Positions 36,376 to 45,746 of a stretch of DNA of 48,519 nt are shown piece by piece. The notes beneath the pieces are model-generated. The model ran no database searches. It was not told the origin of the DNA and was given only the letters and a program-made list of their open reading frames with translations. Numbering within the stretch: the stretch's first letter is position 1; every line of letters starts with the position of its first letter. The position numbers and the translations under genes were made by a program. The stretch lies in NCBI GenBank assembly GCA_017303395.1, contig JAFLBN010000018.1, positions 1 through 48,519 on the forward strand. Direction: 5' to 3'. This stretch comes from Chitinophagales bacterium (GTDB lineage: Bacteria; Bacteroidota; Bacteroidia; Chitinophagales; Chitinophagaceae).

Positions 36376-39300
36376 ATGGCTATTAAAAAGGATAACCGTC
36401 CAAAAGCGGGATTTGACAAAATCACCATCAGTCTCGCTTCTCCTGATACGATACTTGACCGTTCGTATGGCGAGGTGTTGAAGCCTGAAACTATTAACTA
36501 TCGTACGTATAAGCCTGAACGTGATGGCTTGTTCTGCGAAAAAATATTCGGTCCTGTAAAGGATTATGAATGCTATTGCGGTAAGTACAAACGTATCCGT
36601 TATAAGGGTATCGTGTGCGACCGTTGTGGTGTTGAAGTAACTGAAAAGAAAGTACGTCGTGAACGTCTGGGCCACATCAAACTGGTAGTGCCTATCGTAC
36701 ACATATGGTACTTCAAGAGCCTTCCTAACAAGATAGGTTATCTGTTGGGTTCAAGCTCTAAAAAACTGGAAAGCATCGTTTACTACGAACGCTATGTAGT
36801 AGTACAAGCGGGTGAAGCAGAAGAGCTGATACGTCAGAAACTGAACCTGAAAGATTCAGAAAACACGTATCTGCAACTGCTGACAGAAGACGAGTATCTG
36901 GAAATACTGGACAGCGTATCTAAAGACAATCAATACCTGCCGGATGAAGATCCGAACAAGTTTATTGCTAAGATGGGCGCAGAGGCAGTACACACACTGC
37001 TGAGCCGTATAGACCTTGACCAATTGTCTTACGACCTGCGTAACGCTGCTGCAAACGAAACTTCACAGCAACGTAAGCAAGAGGCGCTGAAACGCCTGAG
37101 CGTTGTAGAAGCTTTCCGTGATGCAAATACACGTGTAGAAAACAGGCTGGAATGGACTGTAATGCAGTACATCCCTGTTATTCCACCGGAACTGCGTCCG
37201 TTAGTACCACTGGATGGTGGCCGTTTCGCATCATCAGATCTGAACGACCTGTACCGCCGTGTTATCATCCGTAACAACCGTCTGAAACGCCTGATAGAAA
37301 TTAAGGCACCAGAGGTGATCCTGCGTAACGAAAAACGTATGTTGCAGGAAGCGGTAGACTCTCTGTTCGATAACAGCCGTAAATCAAACGCTGTAAAAGC
37401 AGAAGGTGGCCGTGCACTGAAATCACTCTCAGACGTACTGAAAGGTAAACAAGGCCGTTTCCGTCAGAACTTGCTTGGTAAACGTGTTGACTATTCTGGT
37501 CGTTCGGTTATCGTGGTAGGCCCTGAAATGAAACTGCATGAGTGTGGTCTTCCCAAAGACATGGCGGCAGAATTGTTCAAGCCGTTTATCATACGCAAAC
37601 TTATTGAAAGGGGTATCGTAAAAACAGTGAAGAGCGCCAAGAAATTGGTAGAACGCAAAGAAGCTGTTGTTTGGGATATTCTTGAAAACGTACTGAAGGG
37701 CCACCCGGTAATGTTAAACCGTGCCCCAACGCTTCACCGTCTGTCTATCCAGGCATTCCAGCCAAAACTGATTGAAGGTAAAGCTATCCAATTGCACCCG
37801 CTCGTGTGTTCTGCGTTCAACGCCGATTTCGATGGTGACCAGATGGCGGTACACGTACCACTGAGCAGCGCGGCTATCCTCGAGGCTCAATTGCTGATGC
37901 TGGCTTCTCACAACATTCTGAACCCGCAAAACGGTACGCCGATTACCCTGCCTTCTCAGGACATGGTGCTTGGTCTGTACTACATCAGTAAGGGTAAAAG
38001 GAACCTGCCAAACGATCCTGTAAAAGGTGAAGGCATGGCATTCTATAGCCCTGAAGAGGTTATCATAGCTTATAATGAAGGCCGTGTAGACCTGCATGCG
38101 TGGATTAAAGTAAAAGTAGATACGCTTAATAAAGAAGGACAACCGGTAAAACAACTGATTGAAACTACCGTAGGACGTGTAATGTTCAACCAGTTTGTAC
38201 CGAAGGAAAGTGGTTTCGTAAACGCACTGCTTACTAAAAAGTCTTTGCGCGAAATCATCGGTGATATCCTGAAAAATGCAGGTATCCCTAAAACAGTACA
38301 GTTCCTTGACGATATCAAAACGCTTGGTTTCCGTACTGCCTTCCGTGGTGGTTTGTCGTTCAACATCAATGACCTTACAGTACCTGATGTTAAAGAAGAA
38401 CTCATCAACAACGCACAGTTGGAAGTTGATGAAGTTTGGGAAAACTACAACATGGGTCTGATTACAAACAACGAACGTTACAACCAGATTATCGATATCT
38501 GGTCTCGCGTAGATACCCACGTTACAGAAACACTTATCCGCGAAATGGCGAGTGATAAACAAGGTTTCAACTCTGTTTACATGATGCTTGATTCGGGTGC
38601 GCGTGGTTCTAAACAGCAGGTTAAACAGCTGGCAGGTTTGAGGGGTCTGATGGCTAAACCACGTCGTAGTGGTTCTTCAGGTTCAGAGATCATCGAAAAC
38701 CCGATCTTGTCAAACTTCAAAACTGGTCTGTCGGTATTAGAATACTTCATCTCTACCCACGGTGCGCGTAAAGGTCTTGCCGATACGGCCCTGAAGACAG
38801 CGGATGCGGGTTATCTGACACGCCGTCTGGTTGACGTTGCACAAGACGTTGTTATCAATGAAGAAGACTGTGGTACACTGCGTGGTATTGCAACATCTGC
38901 ACTGAAAGACAATGAAGAAATAGTAGAACCATTGTATGACCGTATCCTTGGCCGTACATCGCTGCATGATGTGTACGATCCGCTGACGGATGAACTGCTG
39001 GTTGCTGCCGGTAGCGAAATCACACAGGACGTAGCACAACGCATCGAAGAAAGTGCTATCGATACAGTTGAAATTCGTTCGGTACTAACATGTGAGGCGC
39101 GTCGTGGTGTGTGCTCTAAGTGCTATGGTAAAAACCTTGCAACGGGCTACATGACACAGAAAGGTGATGCGGTAGGTATCATCGCTGCACAGTCTATCGG
39201 TGAGCCGGGTACACAGCTTACACTTCGTACCTTCCACGTGGGTGGTGTTGCGGGCTCTTCTGCAATCGAATCTCAATTGCTGGCTAAGTTCGATGGTACT

Positions 39301-40701
39301 ATCCAGTTCGACGGTCTGCGTACTACAACATTCACTGACGCTGAAGGCGAAACTACCAACGTGGTAATAGGCCGTACAGGTGAGGTGCGTATAGTTGACG
39401 TAGCTAACGACCGCCTGATGATAACTAACAACATTCCTTACGGTTCTCACCTGAAAGTGAAGAACGGACAGAAAATAACGAAAGGTGATGTGATCTGTAC
39501 ATGGGATCCGTTCAACGCCGTTATCGTATCTGAAGTTCCGGGTAAAATTGTGCTGGAAAACGTTATCGAGGGTATCACATTCCGCGAAGAGGCCGACGAA
39601 CAAACAGGTCACCGCGAGAAAGTGGTTATCGAAACTAAAGACAAAACAAAAATCCCTGCCATCATTGTAGAAGGTGGTAAGGAAGTAAAATCATACAACC
39701 TTCCGGTTGGTTCTCACATCATCGTAGCAGATGGCGACAGCGTAAACAGCGGTCAGGTTATCGTTAAGATACCACGTGTGATGGGCCGTAGCCGAGATAT
39801 CACCGGTGGTCTGCCGCGTGTAACGGAACTGTTTGAAGCACGTAACCCGAGCAATCCTGCTATCGTAGCAGAGATAGACGGTGTGGTAGCATTCGGTAAT
39901 GTGAAGCGTGGTAACCGTGAGATCATTGTAGAGTCTCGCGAAGGACTGGTGAAGAAATACCTGGTACCTCTGACGCGCCACATCATGGTGCAGGATGGTG
40001 ACTTCGTAAAAGCAGGTACATCACTGTCTGACGGTGCAACAACACCGGGCGACATCCTTTCTATCAAAGGTCCGTTTGCAGTACAGGAATATCTGGTAAA
40101 CGAAATTCAAGAGGTATATCGTTTGCAAGGTGTGAAAATCAACGATAAGCACATTGAGGTAATAGTACGCCAGATGATGCGTAAAGTATCTATCGTAGAT
40201 CCGGGTGATACTAAATTCCTGGAAGATGATACAGTTGATAAATTCGACTTCATGGAAGAGAACGACTGGATCTTTGACAAGAAAGTTATTACCGAAGCAG
40301 GCGATTCTGACAAACTGCATCCGGGACAGATTGTAACCCTGCGCGAAATACGCGAAGAGAACAGTATGCTGCGCCGCAACGATAAGAAAGTAGTAGAATA
40401 CCGCGATGCGGCACCTGCTACATCTGCACCGCTGCTGCAAGGTATCACCAAAGCGTCTCTGGGTACACAAAGCTGGATATCTGCAGCTTCATTCCAGGAA
40501 ACTACCAAGGTACTTTCTCAAGCCGCTATCAACGGTAAGAGCGATAACCTGATGGGTCTGAAAGAAAACGTTATTACAGGTAACCTGATACCAGCTGGTA
40601 CCGGTATGCGCGACTTCGACGACATCGTAGTAGGTTCTAAAGAAGAGTTTGAACTGCTGATGGCAAACCGCGACGTACTGCAGTTTGACGAAGAAGAATA
40701 G
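36376..40701 (+). CDS. rpoC: DNA-directed RNA polymerase subunit beta'
   Basis: The 1441-residue beta' subunit carries the catalytic magnesium site [15 protein letters not shown]. The N-terminal zinc finger is [20 protein letters not shown], and the second zinc site uses [13 protein letters not shown]. The trigger-loop region is [20 protein letters not shown]. It starts 66 bp after rpoB, and a clear terminator follows its stop. The length is normal for Bacteroidota. Confidence 0.99.
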   Translation: MAIKKDNRPKAGFDKITISLASPDTILDRSYGEVLKPETINYRTYKPERDGLFCEKIFGPVKDYECYCGKYKRIRYKGIVCDRCGVEVTEKKVRRERLGHIKLVVPIVHIWYFKSLPNKIGYLLGSSSKKLESIVYYERYVVVQAGEAEELIRQKLNLKDSENTYLQLLTEDEYLEILDSVSKDNQYLPDEDPNKFIAKMGAEAVHTLLSRIDLDQLSYDLRNAAANETSQQRKQEALKRLSVVEAFRDANTRVENRLEWTVMQYIPVIPPELRPLVPLDGGRFASSDLNDLYRRVIIRNNRLKRLIEIKAPEVILRNEKRMLQEAVDSLFDNSRKSNAVKAEGGRALKSLSDVLKGKQGRFRQNLLGKRVDYSGRSVIVVGPEMKLHECGLPKDMAAELFKPFIIRKLIERGIVKTVKSAKKLVERKEAVVWDILENVLKGHPVMLNRAPTLHRLSIQAFQPKLIEGKAIQLHPLVCSAFNADFDGDQMAVHVPLSSAAILEAQLLMLASHNILNPQNGTPITLPSQDMVLGLYYISKGKRNLPNDPVKGEGMAFYSPEEVIIAYNEGRVDLHAWIKVKVDTLNKEGQPVKQLIETTVGRVMFNQFVPKESGFVNALLTKKSLREIIGDILKNAGIPKTVQFLDDIKTLGFRTAFRGGLSFNINDLTVPDVKEELINNAQLEVDEVWENYNMGLITNNERYNQIIDIWSRVDTHVTETLIREMASDKQGFNSVYMMLDSGARGSKQQVKQLAGLRGLMAKPRRSGSSGSEIIENPILSNFKTGLSVLEYFISTHGARKGLADTALKTADAGYLTRRLVDVAQDVVINEEDCGTLRGIATSALKDNEEIVEPLYDRILGRTSLHDVYDPLTDELLVAAGSEITQDVAQRIEESAIDTVEIRSVLTCEARRGVCSKCYGKNLATGYMTQKGDAVGIIAAQSIGEPGTQLTLRTFHVGGVAGSSAIESQLLAKFDGTIQFDGLRTTTFTDAEGETTNVVIGRTGEVRIVDVANDRLMITNNIPYGSHLKVKNGQKITKGDVICTWDPFNAVIVSEVPGKIVLENVIEGITFREEADEQTGHREKVVIETKDKTKIPAIIVEGGKEVKSYNLPVGSHIIVADGDSVNSGQVIVKIPRVMGRSRDITGGLPRVTELFEARNPSNPAIVAEIDGVVAFGNVKRGNREIIVESREGLVKKYLVPLTRHIMVQDGDFVKAGTSLSDGATTPGDILSIKGPFAVQEYLVNEIQEVYRLQGVKINDKHIEVIVRQMMRKVSIVDPGDTKFLEDDTVDKFDFMEENDWIFDKKVITEAGDSDKLHPGQIVTLREIREENSMLRRNDKKVVEYRDAAPATSAPLLQGITKASLGTQSWISAASFQETTKVLSQAAINGKSDNLMGLKENVITGNLIPAGTGMRDFDDIVVGSKEEFELLMANRDVLQFDEEE

Positions 40702-40727
40702 TTGTAAACTAATCTTACATAATAAGC

Positions 40728-40757
40728 ATAGCCCCTCGTTTTTGAGGGGCTTTGTTG
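40728..40757 (+). terminator. Intrinsic terminator of rpoBC
   Basis: GCCCCTC / GAGGGGC with a T-rich loop, followed by TTTGTTGTT, lies 26 bp after the rpoC stop. Confidence 0.88.
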
Positions 40758-40808
40758 TTATATTAGTATTATGTAAAACGCCTATTCTTAAACCAACTAT
40801 AAACTACA

Positions 40809-41459
40809 ATGAGAGTAATACTGATTTTTTTGATTGCATTATTGTGCTGGCTTGATGCTATGGCAACAGCGCAAATGTCAGATAGGATTATTTACAAAGG
40901 GAAGGAGTATATGCTACATAGTAACCCTATGGAAGAGTACTTTGAAAAACATCCTGAAAAACAACCTCGTGGGGGAATCGTATCTACTGCATTGTGGCGT
41001 GGTTATGTTGCAACATTTGAGGTGAGAGATAATATTGTCTACCTGAAGGATATCGAAGTAATGTACAGTGATACGAGTTCGAAAGGTCACGATTACATAT
41101 GGCGAAGTGTTTTAAAGGATGTGGTACCGGATGGCAAGGAGCTAACTGTGGATTGGATTACGGGGTTGCTTGTTTTGCCTCAGGGAGAGATTGTTAACTA
41201 CGTACACATGGGCTACGCATCTACATATGAAAACTATACGTTGTTAGAGGTTGATAAAGGAATCGTAAAAAGAGAAATGAGTTTTGACTACAAAGCTTAT
41301 GATAAGTTTAGAGATAGACAGTATAAGGCTTTTAAAAAGACAGAAGAGTACAAGAAAATCAAAGCAGATTTAATGAAAGATGAAAACTCTGAGGAGTTCA
41401 TAGATTCTTTTTTGCGTGAATATATCATAAAATATACATCGAGAATTTTAACGGACTAG
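40809..41459 (+). CDS. Exported protein of unknown function
   Basis: This 216-aa protein has a signal peptide (RVILIFLIALLCWLDAMATAQ). I do not recognise the family. The mature part begins SDRIIYKGKEYMLHSNPMEE. It has a predicted beta-rich core (TALWRGYVATFEVRDNIVYL, then WITGLLVLPQGEIVNYVHMG) and ends in a highly charged Lys/Glu helical tail of about 60 residues (FRDRQYKAFKKTEEYKKIKA). It is flanked by the rpoC terminator and an AT-rich gap, so it is likely expressed alone. Confidence 0.75.
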   Translation: MRVILIFLIALLCWLDAMATAQMSDRIIYKGKEYMLHSNPMEEYFEKHPEKQPRGGIVSTALWRGYVATFEVRDNIVYLKDIEVMYSDTSSKGHDYIWRSVLKDVVPDGKELTVDWITGLLVLPQGEIVNYVHMGYASTYENYTLLEVDKGIVKREMSFDYKAYDKFRDRQYKAFKKTEEYKKIKADLMKDENSEEFIDSFLREYIIKYTSRILTD

Positions 41460-41617
41460 TAAGCGGAGATTAGAATAGACAGTAATTATGGTTTCAGTCT
41501 CTACACTTTGCATTTCTGCCGCCTGCATGTTTAAAACATCCGCCTGATTGTTTTATTGATTAGCTGTGTATCTACAAGTCTTTTGCCGGATATATTTTTG
41601 GCAAAAATCTTCTATAG

Positions 41618-42313
41618 ATGACAGTCTTAAAACGCTTTATTATATTGGTTGTAATGGTATTTGCGTTGTGCAGCAATACCCATGCACAGTATTGGGAAGG
41701 CGATAGCTGGTATAACAATCCACTAGGTTTCGAACCGGTAAAGCTGCACACATCTATGGGTTTCATTATACCTGCTGTAGCTGTAGGTACTTGTCTGCTA
41801 CTTACCAAAAGAGATACTGCACTGGCACACAGGCTGAGTGTATATAATGAAACAGGCTTAGGTTGGGGCTATAAATTTCCATACAGTTTTATGCCGCAGA
41901 ATAATACAGGTATCAATTTTCAGCTGCGCAGGTTTATGTCTATAGGTGTGGAGTTTGATGTATATGCGCCGAGGGATGAGTATAACAAAACTGTGGGCTT
42001 TGCCATCAGGCCCTTTGCAAGGTTCTATGCTTTCAACAGAGAGAAGTGGCGTTTGTATTTTGAATCGGGTGGTGGGTTTGTGTATTTCCCTACAGAGTAT
42101 CCTAAGCCCACACCACAAGACGACAGGCTGGGTACACAGTGGAATGGTACTACCAAATACGGTATTGGTTCGGAGATAAACATAGCACATTCTACATCAC
42201 TGATGTTTGGCGTGCGCCACTTGCATGTATCTAACGGCAATACAAAAGGTGTGGAACGCAATCCATCGCACGACAGCAACGGAATTTTTCTCGGACTTTC
42301 TACCAGATTGTAA
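41618..42313 (+). CDS. PagL-like lipid A deacylase (acyloxyacyl hydrolase family)
   Basis: This 231-aa outer-membrane beta-barrel enzyme would remove an acyl chain from lipid A. The signal is RFIILVVMVFALCSNTHAQ. The C-terminal catalytic strand reads GVRHLHVSNGNTKGVERNPS, then HDSNGIFLGLS. That agrees with the PagL His-x-Ser motif (HVSN) and a following acidic residue. The middle alternates amphipathic strands (FQLRRFMSIGVEFDVYAPRD). A -7-like TATTTTTG lies at 41593-41600, close before the ATG. The acyl position removed cannot be read. Confidence 0.82.
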   Translation: MTVLKRFIILVVMVFALCSNTHAQYWEGDSWYNNPLGFEPVKLHTSMGFIIPAVAVGTCLLLTKRDTALAHRLSVYNETGLGWGYKFPYSFMPQNNTGINFQLRRFMSIGVEFDVYAPRDEYNKTVGFAIRPFARFYAFNREKWRLYFESGGGFVYFPTEYPKPTPQDDRLGTQWNGTTKYGIGSEINIAHSTSLMFGVRHLHVSNGNTKGVERNPSHDSNGIFLGLSTRL

Positions 42314-42406
42314 TACAAACAATTATACAGATACACCCGCTTTTGCACGCTTGCATCATACATTGATAATATTTTGCGTTACTTAATTATCCTTAATATT
42401 GTTGCT

Positions 42407-42763
42407 ATGAGGCCAAAAGAACTTGTACAACATTGGGTAGATGTATTTAACAATGCAGATGCTGAAACGATAGCCGCATTATATCATGAAGACGCAGTCA
42501 ACCATCAGGTAGCAAACGAACCTGTAGTGGGACGTGATGCGATAAAAGAAATGTTTGCAACAGGATTTGCTGCTGCGGATATGGTATGCATCCCCGAAAA
42601 TATTTTTGAAGATAATGAATGGGCTATATTAGAATGGAAAGACCCTATGGGATTGCGCGGTTGCGGATTCTTTCATGTAGTAGAGGGTAAGATAAAGTTT
42701 CAACGTGGTTATTGGGATAAGTTGTCTTTCCACAGATTGCACAACATACCATTGGAATTGTAG
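42407..42763 (+). CDS. Nuclear transport factor 2 / SnoaL-like family protein
   Basis: This 118-aa cytoplasmic protein has the cone-shaped NTF2-like fold pattern: VQHWVDVFNNADAETIAALY, HEDAVNHQVANEPVVGRDAI and the closing GCGFFHVVEGKIKFQRGYWD. The ATG at 42407 is used; an upstream in-frame ATG at 42374 adds a non-family stretch. Members include isomerases, hydrolases and ligand-binding proteins, so no reaction is assigned. Confidence 0.85.
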   Translation: MRPKELVQHWVDVFNNADAETIAALYHEDAVNHQVANEPVVGRDAIKEMFATGFAAADMVCIPENIFEDNEWAILEWKDPMGLRGCGFFHVVEGKIKFQRGYWDKLSFHRLHNIPLEL

Positions 42764-42831
42764 CAGTTTTTTGCATTTCAGGCACATATTTTGCTGTTAC
42801 TACACTTCTCCCGAAATCAATCAACAGTAAT

Positions 42832-43575
42832 ATGGAATTCAACCCGAATAATGCGATTGTAAAGCTGTGCATACAAGGCATGGACATGGAAATGAAAGCT
42901 ACGCAGGCAGAAGCCCTTGCTATTTTTATGCAGGCATGGAAGGAAGCAGGTACCGATTTTGAACAATTCCTTGCTGCGTATTATGTGGCGCGCAATCAGC
43001 CAACCGTGGCAGACAGGCTACACTGGTACCATATTGCATTGCAACATGCTACTGCCGTGCAAGACGATACCATCCAGACTGCATACCCTGCGCTGCACGA
43101 AAACATTGCTAAGTGTTATGCCGAAATGAACGATGCGGAGAATGCAAAGAAGCATCAGGAGCTGGCTGCATTGTACAAGCATACACCTGCAGACAAAGGC
43201 CCCTTTTACCACGGTACGCGTGCTGATTTGAAAGTGGGTGATGAATTGATACCGGGTTTTACATCTAACTATCAGGATGCGTTGCAGATGAATCATATCT
43301 ACTTTACCGCACTACCCAATGCCGCAGGGCTTGCCGCTGCACTTGCCAAAGGTGACGGCACAGAGCGTGTATATATTGTAGAACCTACCGATGGTTTTGA
43401 AAGCGACCCGAATGTGACGGACAAGAAATTCCCAGGCAACCCAACACGCTCTTACAGAACCACAGCACCGCTAAAGATTGTAGGCGAACTACATGAATGG
43501 GTAAGACAAACACCCGAACAGATACAAATGTGGCGCGACAGGCTGGCACAAAGCACGGGCGAGATTATTAATTAG
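42832..43575 (+). CDS. arr: Rifampin ADP-ribosyltransferase (Arr) with N-terminal helical extension
   Basis: The C-terminal 130 residues are a full Arr domain, which inactivates rifamycins by ADP-ribosylation with NAD. Visible motifs are FYHGTRADLKVGDELIPGFT, the segment ERVYIVEPTDGFESDPNVTD and KKFPGNPTRSYRT. About 115 residues precede it (from ATQAEALAIFMQAWKEAG to ENAKKHQELAALYKHTPADK). They look like a TPR-type helical domain that classic Arr proteins lack. Such extended forms are, as I remember, common in Bacteroidota. It lies about 2.1 kb downstream of rpoC. Activity on rifampin is an inference from the family. Confidence 0.85.
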   Translation: MEFNPNNAIVKLCIQGMDMEMKATQAEALAIFMQAWKEAGTDFEQFLAAYYVARNQPTVADRLHWYHIALQHATAVQDDTIQTAYPALHENIAKCYAEMNDAENAKKHQELAALYKHTPADKGPFYHGTRADLKVGDELIPGFTSNYQDALQMNHIYFTALPNAAGLAAALAKGDGTERVYIVEPTDGFESDPNVTDKKFPGNPTRSYRTTAPLKIVGELHEWVRQTPEQIQMWRDRLAQSTGEIIN

Positions 43576-43739
43576 TGTGCCATCTCTGTACTGCCAAGCT
43601 GATAGGCTTGATGGTTGATGTAAATAATAGATATATAAACTGGATGCTGACGTAACTACCAACGCCCGATAGCACCGTCATGTGCGTTAGCACTGACCAC
43701 GCTTCATGCGTATTCCCTACAATAACAGCGTATAGCTAA

Positions 43740-43785
43740 CCCTAAAACATGCGGAGCATTGGTTTTAGGGGGTCTTTTTTCTTTC
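43740..43785 (+). terminator. Intrinsic terminator downstream of arr
   Basis: CCCTAAAAC / GTTTTAGGG (43740-43748, 43762-43770) is closed by an inner ATGC-GGA-GCAT stem and followed by GGTCTTTTTTCTTT. It is a strong hairpin with a T tract. Confidence 0.8.
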
Positions 43786-43820
43786 TCTCTTTCTTTTTGG
43801 ACAAGCAAAAAGAAAGAGAG
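43785..43820. repeat. Perfect 15-bp inverted repeat (stem-loop)
   Basis: CTCTCTTTCTTTTTG and CAAAAAGAAAGAGAG are exact reverse complements separated by GACAAG. It sits directly behind the arr terminator. It may be a second terminator read from the other strand or the end of a decayed mobile element. The rest of 43576-44008 shows no gene that I can support. Confidence 0.85.
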
Positions 43821-43961
43821 GCTGAGCATAGTACTAAAGCCCAAAGAGAACGAAAAAGACGCGCGAAGAAACAAGCAAAAACGAACCCAATAATAAATAC
43901 CAATTCCACATCAATACCCACATCCTGTTGATAACATCTTTACATCATAATGTTAAAATTA

Positions 43962-43979
43962 TTTGTACATTTGTACAAA
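43962..43979 (+). promoter_or_regulatory. Operator-like inverted repeat on the DUF3987 promoter
   Basis: TTTGTAC-ATTT-GTACAAA is a perfect 7+7 inverted repeat. The arms extend almost symmetrically into AATTA/TTAATT. It encloses TACATTTG (43966-43973), a -7 box of type TAnnTTTG, 35 nt before the ATG at 44009. A repressor bound here would cover the promoter. Confidence 0.65.
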
Positions 43980-44008
43980 TTAATTAATCACCTTTAAAAC
44001 CTTCACCA

Positions 44009-45445
44009 ATGGAAAAATCCTATGAAGAGCTGGAAGAGAACCAGCGACGATTTGAAGAAGTCCGCAAACGCAGCGACGAAGCCCGGGAACGACAACAAGC
44101 AGGCGAACAGTATGTTTCAGACTTTCGCTACCTGCTGCCCGAAGTATTCACCTCGTTACCCGCCATCCTGTCTGTATCGCTCGATACACTGCAAGAGCAA
44201 CAAGAGAAAGAAGCCTTTCTGGTAGGTGCACTCGGCGTGCTCAGTGGTTGTATGCCCAATGTATTTGGCTACTACATGGGCGATGCACTGCGCCCCAACC
44301 TGTATTGCTATGTATTAGGTCGCTACGGGCTGGGCAAGGGTGTACTGGGATTGTGCCGACACTTGGGCGAACCCATACACCAGTATCGCAGGCAACAGGC
44401 ACAGGACATGCAACGCAGCTACCTGCAGCAGCGCGATGTGTACGAACAGCAACGCAAACTGTACGAGCAGGGCAAGCGTGCCGAACCACCCACACCACCT
44501 GCCGAACCCAAAATGCTGCGCCTGTTTATACCCGCCAACAGTACCAAAGCCGCACTCATTATGCAGATGGAACAGAACGAGGGCAGGGGCATCATCTTCG
44601 AGACAGAGAGCGACTCGCTGGCAGAGATGCTGCGGAGTGGCGACAACAACTTCAGCGACATACTACGCAAAGCCTTCCACCACGAGACGGTGAGCCTGGT
44701 GCGCAAAACCAACCGCGAGGAGTGCGAAATCAGCAGCCCCGAATTCAGCATTGTACTCAGCGGCACGCACGACCAGCTGACAGACCTCATACCATCGGCA
44801 GAGAATGGCCTCTTCAGCCGCTTTTGTTACTACATACTACAGGGCACAGACGAGTTTCTCTATCCCTTCCTTGCCATGCGCAACAACCGCAAACCCATCG
44901 TTACCAATATGGGCATACTATGGCTGGCAGTGTACAAGCAGCTGGAACTGTTGCAACAACCCATCGAGTTTCGCCTCAGCGATGCACAGCAGCAACGCTT
45001 TGCCGCCGCCATGGCCGAACGCAAGCGCGATATACGCACCAACATCAGCGACAAGCTGGATGGCACCATACACCGCATGGGCAACATCTTCTTTCGCATA
45101 GCTATGATACTGAGTATGCTGCGCCGTATGGACGATGAACAACCCTACGAGGGCGTCATTACCTGTCAGGACAGAGACTTTGAACTGGCGTTCGACATCA
45201 GCGTATGGCTACTGCAATACAGCCTGAAAGTGTTTGAAGAGGTAGAGCCGCTACGCCCCAACAGTGTAGAGAAAACAAACCTGACGCAATACAACAGCAC
45301 CATCAACGAAAAAGAAGAGTGTTGCAACCTGCGCGAAAGAGGGTGGAGTGTACGCGACATTGCAAGGCATATGTTTGGCGGCAACAAAGTATCTACCGTA
45401 CACGGTTGGATTAAAAACTATTGCCCATACAGAAAACGTGCATAG
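44009..45445 (+). CDS. DUF3987 domain-containing protein
   Basis: This 478-aa protein of the DUF3987 family is usually found in plasmids, phages and integrated elements of Bacteroidota. Landmarks are FLVGALGVLSGCMPNVFGYY, the P-loop-like GRYGLGKGVLG (GKG, as in the family), IIFETESDSLAEML, FSDILRKAFHHE and LIPSAENGLFSRFCYY. A long charged helix lies at 125-165. The C terminus has an HTH-like stretch (RERGWSVRDIARHMFGGNKV). A replication-linked ATPase role is plausible (inference). The gene is much richer in G+C than its neighbours: a sampled 60-nt row at 44461 has 38 G/C. Its TAG stop is the first three bases of a repeat copy. Confidence 0.88.
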   Translation: MEKSYEELEENQRRFEEVRKRSDEARERQQAGEQYVSDFRYLLPEVFTSLPAILSVSLDTLQEQQEKEAFLVGALGVLSGCMPNVFGYYMGDALRPNLYCYVLGRYGLGKGVLGLCRHLGEPIHQYRRQQAQDMQRSYLQQRDVYEQQRKLYEQGKRAEPPTPPAEPKMLRLFIPANSTKAALIMQMEQNEGRGIIFETESDSLAEMLRSGDNNFSDILRKAFHHETVSLVRKTNREECEISSPEFSIVLSGTHDQLTDLIPSAENGLFSRFCYYILQGTDEFLYPFLAMRNNRKPIVTNMGILWLAVYKQLELLQQPIEFRLSDAQQQRFAAAMAERKRDIRTNISDKLDGTIHRMGNIFFRIAMILSMLRRMDDEQPYEGVITCQDRDFELAFDISVWLLQYSLKVFEEVEPLRPNSVEKTNLTQYNSTINEKEECCNLRERGWSVRDIARHMFGGNKVSTVHGWIKNYCPYRKRA

Positions 45446-45708
45446 TGTTCGGGCTGTTCACCTGTTCAGGTGTTCGGATTGTGAACACCTGAACACCCGA
45501 ACAATTTGGCTATTCTCACTCGCGTCATTGCGAGGAGGTACGACGAAGCAACCTCGCTATAACATGGGTACTGTTCACCTGTTCGGATTGTGAACACCTG
45601 AACACCCGAACAAATTCACTACTCGCGTCATTGCGAGGAACGAAGCAATCTAGTCACAACACGAGCCTGTTCACCTGTTCGAGTTTCGAACACCTGAACA
45701 CCCGAACA
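45446..45708. repeat. Composite palindromic repeat array, H-E-H-E-H
   Basis: Three H units (45446-45503, 45571-45612, 45667-45708) carry the core GTTCACCTGTTC...GAACACCTGAACACCCGAAC. They alternate with two E units (45524-45555 and 45627-45650) of form GTCATTGCGAGG ... GAAGCAAYC. The first H is the longest: TGTTCGGG at one end, CCCGAACA at the other, and an inner perfect 13-bp arm TGTTCAGGTGTTC. The gene-free stretch 45446-45746 consists almost wholly of this array. Confidence 0.95.
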
Positions 45709-45746
45709 AATTGTACCAATAAATCATCACTTAAAAATCAATAATC

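Noticed and set aside
43749-43931. 60-codon ORF across the hairpins before DUF3987
   Set aside because: It reads through the terminator and the perfect inverted repeat. The Phe-rich then Lys-rich translation is a product of the pyrimidine/purine tracts.
44248-45138. 296-codon ORF in another frame of the DUF3987 gene
   Set aside because: It overlaps a well-supported gene. Its composition is extreme (His/Thr/Arg/Gln rich) and it has no family features. It is open only because the gene is GC-rich.
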